Positions 37,266 through 44,672 of a DNA stretch of 64,000 nt are shown one piece after another. The stretch is from Thraustochytrium sp. TN22 (Eukaryota; Sar; Bigyra; Thraustochytrida; Thraustochytriidae): positions 1-64,000 of the forward strand of contig JABLUY010000137.1 of assembly GCA_013306675.1 (NCBI GenBank), in the 5' to 3' direction. The notes under the pieces were generated by a model that did no database searches, had not been told where the DNA came from, and saw only the letters and a list, made by a program, of their open reading frames with translations. Positions within the stretch are counted from its first letter, which is position 1. Each line of letters begins with the position of its first letter. Position numbers and translations under genes: made by a program.

Positions 37266-37592
37266 TCGCCTACACTCACTAGGCCTTGGCCTACCTGTGC
37301 AGCGAAATACTACCGTGAATTGTTTACTTTGAACGTGGCAAGAGCGGAGTGTGAATGTGGAACGCTGGCCCAGCTGGGCGGCGGCGGCGGGGAACTTAGG
37401 CCGCGCCGCGGGTACGTATCAAGTTCTCGTTGCATTGATGAGGCAGTGATTTGACCTTGAAGAGGGAAATGTGAGCGCTACACGTTTACAGTCAATCAGA
37501 ACCTTTGCCGCCGTGCAGTGGACCAAGCGCTTGACAAGGTGGGCAAACGCGCCAGCCCATTTTGAGATCTCTGCAGTGGAGGGCATCACTCA
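37266..37592. other. Spacer between hydrolase copies F and G
   Basis: No gene seen. The left part keeps faint similarity to the other spacers (GGAACGCTGGCCCAGCTGGG). Unlike the other spacers, I see no hydrolase fragment here. Lower GC than the genes. Confidence 0.4.
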
Positions 37593-38804
37593 TCAGAGCT
37601 TGCTGCTGGAAAGAGGAGGGTCCTCGTCGAGCAGCGTGGTGAAGTAGCGCGCAATGACGGGCCCCGACCAGGAGCGCAAGTCTCGCAAATCACCGGTGGG
37701 GAAGTTAAGGCTGTGCCCGCCGGAGGAGGTTCGCAGGAGGAGAAGGTGGTCATTGTTCTCAAAGTCCTCCTTGAAGATGAAGGCATCGTTGCAGATGATG
37801 TCGTTGCGTGCCGTCAGGAAGAGCGTAGGGCGGCGTATGTGCTCGAGCCAGATGTCGCTGCTGGCCGCGCGGGCATACGCGCGGACATTCTTGTAGCCGA
37901 CGGCGGGGGCAAAGGTACACTCGACGAATTCCTCGATGTTGCCGACCTTGGCCAGTTTGTCCAGGTCATACACTTCCGGGGCGGTAGCAAGGAGCTTCCG
38001 GTGGTGCATGAACATGCCGCGAAGGCCACTCCCGAGGAAGTAGTTCAGAATGCGGCCCTGCACGGTGCCCTCCAGGGAGACATTTTGGGCCAACATGTTG
38101 AAGGAGGTGCCAATGCAAGCCGCGCCATCCAGGCGGCAGGCATCACCTTCCTCGCCGAGGAACTTGGTCAGGTACGAACCGCCCATGGAGTAGCCCAGCG
38201 CGAAGAAGCGCCTCGCCGCGGGCCGCGATAGGCGAATGTGCTGGACCACGCGGCGCAGATCCTCCGTAAAGCCATAGTCAAAAAGGAAAGGAGACACGAG
38301 CTTGTTCCCGTTGCGGCCCCGCGGGTTGAGACAGGCGACCAAGAAGCCTGCCTCGGTCAGCTCGCGCGCCATGCATCGCACAATGCCGGCCTTGCTGCTG
38401 CCGACGACGGAGGGCAGGATGAGGATGACGGGGGCGTCCTCGCGGTCCTCGCCGAGCCAGTCCAAGGAGACGAGCCCGGGGGGCACCACCTCGGGGCAGC
38501 AGGTGGCGCCCTCGGGTCGCTGCAGCTCTGGGAGCTCGATGACCTCGCGCCGGAACTGCTTGCCGACGTCCTCCTCTGCGGACATGACGCCTGACAGCAG
38601 CGTCTGCAGCACGCAGGTGGGCGCCCACCAGGGCTCCGAGTACGAGCCAGCTACCTCGCTCAGACCGTCCGCAATTCGCTGCGACTGCTCGCTGCCCGCC
38701 TTGAACTCGAGCTCTGTCTCGTTTGTCGCGTGTCGATACGCCAGTCGCGCCGCAACTAGAGCAGCGGCGGCGGCCGCCGACACCACAGCGGAGCGCCCCT
38801 CCAT
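37593..38804 (-). CDS. ABHD1/3/EMB8-like alpha/beta hydrolase, copy G
   Basis: 403 residues, the most divergent member and the last of the array. It has an Ala-rich anchor (AAAAAALVAARLAYRHA), VILILPSVVGSSK, CLNPRGRNGNKL, elbow GYSMGGSYLTKFLGEEG with Ser206, acid FLTARNDIICND and histidine SSGGHSLNFP; the triad is intact. It lacks the repeats and fragments that flank the others, so it may represent the ancestral locus from which the E/F and A-D groups arose; that is inference. Starts at an ATG (complement of 38802-38804), stop TGA. Confidence 0.88.
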   Translation of the reverse strand: MEGRSAVVSAAAAAALVAARLAYRHATNETELEFKAGSEQSQRIADGLSEVAGSYSEPWWAPTCVLQTLLSGVMSAEEDVGKQFRREVIELPELQRPEGATCCPEVVPPGLVSLDWLGEDREDAPVILILPSVVGSSKAGIVRCMARELTEAGFLVACLNPRGRNGNKLVSPFLFDYGFTEDLRRVVQHIRLSRPAARRFFALGYSMGGSYLTKFLGEEGDACRLDGAACIGTSFNMLAQNVSLEGTVQGRILNYFLGSGLRGMFMHHRKLLATAPEVYDLDKLAKVGNIEEFVECTFAPAVGYKNVRAYARAASSDIWLEHIRRPTLFLTARNDIICNDAFIFKEDFENNDHLLLLRTSSGGHSLNFPTGDLRDLRSWSGPVIARYFTTLLDEDPPLSSSKL

Positions 38805-39462
38805 TTCAACTTCTTTGGGGATGCAAGCTTCCTCTCGAAGCGCTGGACTTGCGCGTGAAGCGCGGGTGCTCGCGTCGATATCGTGCCCACGCGAGCATCA
38901 ATTACGATCTTGACTGCGCCGCGCGGCGCTGCGCAAGGCCAGCTAGATAGGACAAACTTTGATAGTGAGATCCCAAGGATCCCAGGCACCCCCTGAGGAT
39001 CCCAGGCACCTCCTCTCCCAAATCAACGTGACGTAAACGCTCGGTCCGGGACCCGCTCGAGCGACGTCAAGTTAGACGCGGTGTGATGCGTAGGATCGGA
39101 GGAAGCGCAAAGCCTGGCCATACCCGACGTACCGCCGCGCCGGCGCCGTCACGGTGCGCCACCGTCGCCGGCGCCGCGTACCCTCTCACCAGCCTGGCCG
39201 CCCCGGCCCGCCGGCGGTCGAGGGCCGCCGGCAGCGTGACAGACAAGTGATAAGGCTCCAAGAAACGTTCTTCCATTCACATGTCAAGGATGGCGGCCAC
39301 TCGACTCGCCTTGAGCGGGTCAGCCTGACAAGCCTTGACAAGGAGATCGGAGAGAGTCACTGCAGCGGCTACGTGGGTGACTCGACAAAAGCCAGTAAGC
39401 GGCCGCGATCAAGGCCGCGACAGCTACGCCAACGACAGGGAGCCAACAACATACAATTTCAA
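38805..39462. other. Intergenic region with short direct repeat
   Basis: It spans the 5' side of hydrolase copy G and the 3' side of the RBM34-like gene. AGGATCCCAGGCACC occurs twice in tandem with 5-bp spacers at 38977-39015. Around 39132-39175 two GC-rich arms (CGCCGGCG...ACGGTG and CACCGTCGCCGGCG) could form an imperfect hairpin. No gene seen. Confidence 0.45.
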
Positions 39463-40932
39463 TCACTTGCGCTTCTGCTGGCGCTTGTTCTTCTGCGCCT
39501 GCGTGCGCTGCTTGTTGGACTTGTTGCGGATGCGGCGGCGGGCGGCGACGGCGCCCGTAAAGGTCGCGCGCGCGCCCTGGAAGGCGAGGCTAGGGACCTC
39601 GCTGCCACCGCTGCCGGCCCCGCCCGGTCCGCGCCGGTTCTGGTCGCGGCCGCCACGGCGTGCGTCTCCAGGACGACCAGGGCGGCCGCCGGGGACCGAG
39701 GGCCGCGCGCCCTCCTTTTGCACGCGCGTGATGCGCAGCGGCCGGCCCATGAGCTTCTCGCCGTTCAGCGAGAGCGCCTTGCCAACCATGCGCGACTGCG
39801 TGAAGAGCACAAAGGCAATACCCTTGCCGAGCTGCGACTTGCGGTCCCGCACAACGCGCACGTTGGCGACCTCAAGGTCGGCGTTCTCAAAAAACTCGCG
39901 CAGCTCCTCCTCGGTGGCGCGCGTCGGCATGTTGCCGACGAAGACGCTCAAGGTCGGTGCGAACTCGGTCTTGCCCTTGCCAAGCGCCGAGCCGACGCGG
40001 TCGACGCGCAGGTGGCGGCCGTGGAAGTCGGTGTCGTGCGCCTCCTCGACGGCGCGCTCCGCGCTCGCGGCCTCCTTGAAGACCACGTACGCGTTGCAGG
40101 TGGCGGCCTCGGCGTCGATGTTGTTCTTGGACGCAGCGACGCGCATCATGAGGCGGTACGAGGACTTGTGCGGGACGGCCGTGGCGGCGATGGGCACGGA
40201 CCGGAGGCGCAGAGACTCGATGGCGCCAAAGGTCGCGAAGCGCTTGCGCACCTCCGCGCGCACGCGCTTGAGCACGACGGTCTCCGAGTCCTCGCCCATG
40301 CGCAGCGGCACATTGCCGACAAAGACGGTGCGCGCGGCCACCTCGGGATCGTCCTTGTCACGCGCGCCCTGCGCGGTCTTCGAATCCTCCTCTTCGCCTT
40401 CCTGCGGCAGTTTCCCCTCCGCCTTGCGGGCAACCACGGCCGGCTCGGACGCCTCGTCCTCACCCTCGACCTCGTCCTCAATATCGCCCTCCTTCTGGAT
40501 GCCCTCCTCGGCGTCCTCCTCCTCCTCCTCCTCCTCCTCCTCGTCGTCGCTGCTGTCTCCCTCTTCGGCCTGATCCTCCTTCTCCTCCTCTTCCTCCTCC
40601 TCGGGCGAGGGCGGCGCCGCGGGCTTGCCCTTTGCCTTGCGCGCGGAAGCAGCAGCCTTCGTCTCGGCGCGCTTGGGCTCCTCAGCGGCCTCCTTGGCGG
40701 CCTTGACGTCCTCGTGCTTGGCGCCCTTCTTGCGCTTGCTCAGGTCACGCTTGGCCGCCGCCACGGGCGCCGCGGCCTCCGGCTCGGCCGAGGCCTCATC
40801 CTCGGCCGGCAGCCTGCGCTTCTTGGTCTTCTCCGGCTCCGGCGCCGAGAACCCGAGCCCGAGCCCGCCGCCGCTGCCGCCGCCGCCGAGCAGCTTGCCC
40901 AGGTCTCCGGGCTTGTACGTGGGGAGCGCCAT
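39463..40932 (-). CDS. Nucleolar two-RRM protein, RBM34/Nop12-like
   Basis: 489 residues. RBM34/Nop12 proteins act in the nucleolus in pre-60S rRNA maturation. Seen here: a short N-terminus (MALPTYKPGDLGKLLGG) followed by Lys-rich and long poly-Glu/Asp tracts, then RRM1 with RNP2 TVFVGNVPL and RNP1-like NAYVVFKEA, carrying a long internal loop, and RRM2 with LSVFVGNMPT and KGIAFVLFTQ. The C-terminus is Arg/Gly-rich then strongly basic (NKSNKQRTQAQKNKRQQKRK), typical of a nucleolar signal. The arrangement and RRM1 insertion fit RBM34/Nop12. The ORF extends upstream only from a non-ATG codon, into poly-Ala/Arg translation; the start is the ATG in GCCATGG (complement of 40930-40932). Confidence 0.85.
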   Translation of the reverse strand: MALPTYKPGDLGKLLGGGGSGGGLGLGFSAPEPEKTKKRRLPAEDEASAEPEAAAPVAAAKRDLSKRKKGAKHEDVKAAKEAAEEPKRAETKAAASARKAKGKPAAPPSPEEEEEEEKEDQAEEGDSSDDEEEEEEEEEDAEEGIQKEGDIEDEVEGEDEASEPAVVARKAEGKLPQEGEEEDSKTAQGARDKDDPEVAARTVFVGNVPLRMGEDSETVVLKRVRAEVRKRFATFGAIESLRLRSVPIAATAVPHKSSYRLMMRVAASKNNIDAEAATCNAYVVFKEAASAERAVEEAHDTDFHGRHLRVDRVGSALGKGKTEFAPTLSVFVGNMPTRATEEELREFFENADLEVANVRVVRDRKSQLGKGIAFVLFTQSRMVGKALSLNGEKLMGRPLRITRVQKEGARPSVPGGRPGRPGDARRGGRDQNRRGPGGAGSGGSEVPSLAFQGARATFTGAVAARRRIRNKSNKQRTQAQKNKRQQKRK

Positions 40933-41320
40933 GGCCGAGCGCGCCTCGCGACAACCCGCCCCTGCCCTTCGCGAGCTCGCGTGCTCGCGGCCGGCACAGG
41001 GCGCTCGCGGCCGGCCTGGCGCCGCGCGGGGGCTGCCTCCCGCGTCCCTCGCGCGCGGAGCGGCCGGGCGCGGCGCGCGGCGGGCGGCGGGGTCGCGGTT
41101 CTGCGCGGGGCCAGCCAGTGAATTTTTAGGCCGCTTAGGGACGCGCGCGGCCCGTCCCGCGCGCACAGCGCTGCAAAGAGAGAGAGAGAGAGAGAGAGAG
41201 CCTGAGAAGAAGAGAGACAGACAGAGTCTGATCGCTCGGAGGAGGGGCTCCGCGCGCGACGGGGGCGCGCGGGCCGCAGCGCACCGGCAGGCGAGGGCGC
41301 GGGCTGCCGCGCACGCCGCC
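40933..41320. promoter_or_regulatory. Short divergent promoter region
   Basis: 388 bp separate the start codons of the RBM34-like gene (-) and Hsp33 (+), so a compact bidirectional promoter is likely. It holds a (GA)n tract at 41177-41200 and is otherwise very GC-rich. No TATA box stands out. Confidence 0.45.
41177..41200. repeat. (AG)n microsatellite
   Basis: About twelve AG units in the divergent region, roughly 120 bp upstream of the Hsp33 start codon. Similar purine/pyrimidine tracts lie upstream of enolase (50466-50500), so such tracts may be a common promoter or 5' UTR element in this genome. Confidence 0.85.
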
Positions 41321-42435
41321 ATGAAGCGCGCGGTGTTCTACCAGAGTGAGTTGGGCTGGGCTGGGGATGACATGACCTGACATGGGCTGGGCGCGACCTC
41401 GGAGGCTGACTCGCCGCGCCGCGCTGCGCCTCTGGGCTGCTTTGCGCGTGCATGCGTGCTTGCGTGCGTGCGTGCTTGCGTGCTTGCGCAGCGCGCGACT
41501 TCGTGCTGCGGACGGAGCTGAGAGGGTGCCGGGTGAGCGTGACGAGATGCACGGACGCGCTGCGCGAGGCGCTGGTGCGCTGGGGCTGGACCGGCGAGGG
41601 CGTGGAGGTGCTGGGCGAGGGCGCAAAGGTGCCGGCGCCGCCGCCCGTGCCGCCGCCGCCCGTGGCGACGCGCCGCGAGGTGGCCGAGCAGGCGCTCGGA
41701 CCGCTGCTGGCCGGCGCGGTCGCGGTGAACGCCTTCCAAAAGGGCGAGGAGCGCCTCGAGACGCTGCTCCGCGACGCGGCCGGCAGGCCGCTCGCCCGCG
41801 TTGAGGCGACGCACTCGGGCCTGGTGCGAGCGGCCTTCTCGCCGGAGCCCTTCGCACAGGCGGACGGGCTGCCGCGGCCGGACTCGCTCATCGTGTCCAA
41901 GGTGCTTTACGATCAAGCCGAGCCTTACCTGTCAAGTGTTCAGGCGCCGAGCGTGCCGGAGCTCTGGGACGCCTTCTTCGAGCGTTCGGAGCAGATCCCG
42001 ACGCTCTCGCTTCAGCGCACGCGGCTCGCCGAGGACGGCACGGTGGACCTGTGCGCCGCGATCACGATCCAGGGTTTGGTGGGCGGCGAGGACTCGCCGC
42101 AGGAGCTCGTGGACTCCTTTCGCGACCAGCTTTCGGAACCCGCCGTGCTGGACGGCCTCCAGGGCGCTAACGGTGCGGACTGGCTGCGCTCTGTGCTGCC
42201 GGAATTGCCGGCGGACTTTGAGGTCAAAGAGCGCGACGATCCGGACCGCGGCAAGCTGCTCTCCGTGCAGCCGGTGACCTTCTTTTGCCCTTGCTCGCCA
42301 GAGCGCCTGGCGGCGCGCATTGCCGGTCTGAGCGAGGACCCGGCTTCGCTCTTCGAGGCGGACCAGGCTGCGCTGGAGGCCGTGTGCTCCTACTGCAACA
42401 GCAAGCACGACATTCCGCGTGAGATGGTACTGTAA
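41321..42435 (+). CDS. Hsp33-type redox-regulated chaperone (one intron)
   Basis: Two exons: 41321-41345 and 41492-42435, with a 146-bp intron (GTGAGT...GCAG). Splicing gives 322 residues starting MKRAVFYQTRDFVLRTELRG, which restores the usual Hsp33 N-terminus; without it the ORF starts from a non-ATG codon in repeat-derived sequence. Hsp33 is a holdase that is switched on when its zinc-binding cysteines are oxidised. The redox switch is present: C274-P-C276 and, 30 residues later, C307-S-Y-C310 near the C-terminus, matching the CxC/CxxC pattern. The body has the segments EQALGPLLAGAVAVNAF and ATHSGLVRAAF. Hsp33 is mainly bacterial and organellar; no clear targeting peptide is seen here. The splice model is by eye. 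Confidence 0.82.
41346..41491 (+). other. Predicted intron in the Hsp33 gene
   Basis: Donor GTGAGTTGGG after ACCAGA and acceptor TTGCGCAG before CGCGCGACTT. Its 3' half is a degenerate (GTGCTTGC/GTGCGTGC) repeat at 41450-41488. This is the only intron in the window supported by both consensus sites and restored homology. Confidence 0.65.
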
Positions 42436-42539
42436 ACAAGGACGAGAAGAAGACAAGACATGACAAGACAAACTCAAAAAGGCAAGCTCGTCATTGATCT
42501 CTTGGCGCTGTTCTCACTGTCTCAAACCAACGGCGGGGG

Positions 42540-43907
42540 CTAGGTCGCGGCTTCGAGCTTGGCCTCGTCGGCGTCGAGCTTGTAGGGCTTAAAGTCTTGG
42601 AGCACAGCAATGTACTCCGGAGAGGCCTCGACGTAGCAGTCGGCGCCCAGGTAGCGGTCCCGGTGCTTGTTGATGAAGCGCAGCAGGCCGTTGAGGATGC
42701 GGCGGTAGAGGTCAATTTCGTGCGGCAGAAGCTCCGAGGTGCGCAGCAGCTCGGGCAGGTTGTAAATGTAGCGCAGCAGGTGCTCGGCGCCGTAAATGTG
42801 CGTGAGGCGCTTCCCCTTGACGTTGCGAACGATGTTGGGCCGCGCGACCAGGTGGTCGTCCTCGTGGCCCGGGTTCTGCTCGCGAATGGCGTCATACTGG
42901 AGGAGCTCGAACTCGTAGAGCAAGTTGCTCTCGAGCGCGCGCTCGAAGAGAACGGCAAGCCCGTCCACGGTGGCCCGCAGGTCCTCCTCGGAAATCTTGC
43001 CCACACTCGAGGCCATGCCCATGGGCTGGCACGCGTGCTTGGTAAACTCCAGAAAGATCTGGTACACGGAGTGCTTCTTGGGCAGGCGCACAAGCGCGCG
43101 GCGCTGCGTGATACGCTCGAAGTCGTCGATGAGCGCGCGCTTGAGCGGGATCGGGATGGAGATGCGCATGACGCCCTCGGCCGCGGCCTCTGCCGCCGTC
43201 TTGCCGTCATGCAGCTCCGTGTCCGTGGCGTTGGGGTCGTCCGCGCCGTGGTCGTCGTTCGCGGTGCGCCCGCGCTTGCGGCGGCGGCCCAGTACGCTGC
43301 TGGCGCCAACCCCGCCGCCTGCCGCGCCAGCCTCGCGACGCTTGCGCGCGGACTGCCGCGCGTCCTGGAGCTTCTTCTCCCTTGCCTCGGCCTCCACCAG
43401 CTTCTTGAGCTGCGAGGATCGCTTCGCCATCTCAGGGCTGTCCTGCAGGATCTGCTTCACCCATCGGTCGTATCTGGACTTCCACCCGTGGAAGTGCACC
43501 TTGAACGGCTGATCAGGGCGCCCGGCAAGGTTCACGCGCATCACCTTCACCTGGTACAGCACGTACGGATACGTGTCAGACCCGGTGTCCTCGCGCACGT
43601 ATCCGGACGTGCCGCTCTTCACATCCTCGGTCTCGATGGCGCGCTCCACCTCGGCGCCCACCAGGTCCTCGTCCTCGTCCGCGTCCGCGTCCTCGCCCTC
43701 GTCCCCTTCCTCGTCCTCCTCCATCGCCTCGGCCTTGGAGCCGTTCTTCGCCTCGCCCTCTTCCTGCTCCTGCTCTTGCTGCTGCTGCTGCTGCTGCTGC
43801 TGGACATCATCCGCGTCCCCCTGCTCGCGCGCCGCGGCGGCGGCGCCCTGCTGCTCCTTCTCCACGACGTCCTTGCCGCGGCCAACGTCCTTCTTCTCGG
43901 CCGCCAT
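42540..43907 (-). CDS. MRG15/Eaf3-like chromodomain protein
   Basis: 455 residues. MRG15/Eaf3 proteins read H3K36 methylation and join NuA4/Tip60 acetyltransferase and Rpd3S/Sin3 deacetylase complexes. Seen here: poly-Gln and acidic N-terminal region; chromo-barrel (about 100-160) with YPYVLYQVKVMRV and FHGWKSRYDRWVKQ; a Lys/Arg-rich linker including GRRRKRGR; and an MRG domain (about 245-450) with IPIPLKRALIDDFERI, LVRLPKKHSVYQIFLEF, YGAEHLLRYIYNLPELL and a final YIAVLQDFKPY. The barrel aromatics that cage methyl-lysine appear to be present (Tyr/Trp positions). The start is the ATG in GCCATGGC (complement of 43905-43907); upstream extension begins at a TTG. Confidence 0.9.
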   Translation of the reverse strand: MAAEKKDVGRGKDVVEKEQQGAAAAAREQGDADDVQQQQQQQQQEQEQEEGEAKNGSKAEAMEEDEEGDEGEDADADEDEDLVGAEVERAIETEDVKSGTSGYVREDTGSDTYPYVLYQVKVMRVNLAGRPDQPFKVHFHGWKSRYDRWVKQILQDSPEMAKRSSQLKKLVEAEAREKKLQDARQSARKRREAGAAGGGVGASSVLGRRRKRGRTANDDHGADDPNATDTELHDGKTAAEAAAEGVMRISIPIPLKRALIDDFERITQRRALVRLPKKHSVYQIFLEFTKHACQPMGMASSVGKISEEDLRATVDGLAVLFERALESNLLYEFELLQYDAIREQNPGHEDDHLVARPNIVRNVKGKRLTHIYGAEHLLRYIYNLPELLRTSELLPHEIDLYRRILNGLLRFINKHRDRYLGADCYVEASPEYIAVLQDFKPYKLDADEAKLEAAT

Positions 43908-44672
43908 GGCGCCGGTCAGCAGCCGCGCGGACGCGAGCGCGAGCGCGAGCGCGGGCGCGGGCGCGGGCGCGGGTGCGCTCGCTCGCCGCCGTCCCCTTCG
44001 AGCGCGCCTCCGGCGGGCGGCCGAGCGCGCGCGCGCGGTCGAGCGCGGTCGCAGGCGAACTGATAGTTTGTTCAACCCAAATGATTCCAACCACGGCAGC
44101 CGCAGACTCGGAGCAGCGACTTGGCTCGTTCAAATCAAATTCAAATCCCCAACCGGGCTGGCTGGCGCGCGGGCGCGGGCGCTGGCGCTAGGCTGGCGCC
44201 GCAGCAGCGCGACAGGCGGGCGGCCTGCGCTGGCAGCGTCAGCCAGCCCCGTCGAGCCGTGAAGGCACCGCCGCTCCATCCTCGCTCATTGACGCTCGGG
44301 CGGAGAACCTGACGGCGTCGGGCAAGGGCGAGCGCTACGACGAGGCGGACTACGAGGCGGCCGCGCTCGGCCTGAAGATGTGGTCCGCGAGGCTCGCCAA
44401 GCAGACGAGGCGTGGCCCTGTCGCTGGAACGTGAGCGCGAGACGAGCGCGGAGAGCAGCTCGGGTTCGTTTGCCCGGTGCTCAAGCGGGCGAGTGGTGCG
44501 GCGGCGCGCAGAACCCCACCCAGGTCGCAGACGATACTCTCGCGCTCCGCGGCACGGCGCAGGCGCGGGCGCGGGCGCGGGCGCGGCGCGGGCGCGGGCG
44601 CGGGCGCGGCGCGGAGGCGCTCGAGGCGCTCGCGGCCGACTCGCGGGCGGGCAGGCGGGCGGGTAGCCCAGC
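43908..44672. promoter_or_regulatory. Divergent promoter region, MRG15/CSB
   Basis: 765 bp lie between the MRG15-like (-) and CSB-like (+) start codons. GCGCGGGCGCGG repeats occur near both genes (about 43930-43975 and 44560-44620). A lower-GC stretch at 44055-44160 separates them. No gene seen; a shared promoter region for two chromatin factors is inferred. Confidence 0.4.

Noticed and set aside
39154-41121. Long plus-strand ORF of about 655 codons
   Set aside because: It is antisense to the RBM34-like gene. The Leu/Ala/Arg-rich product is the complement of its acidic and Lys-rich tracts and shows no domain.
42597-44063. Plus-strand ORF of about 488 codons
   Set aside because: Antisense shadow of the MRG15-like gene; the poly-Leu run is the complement of its CAG (poly-Gln) repeat.
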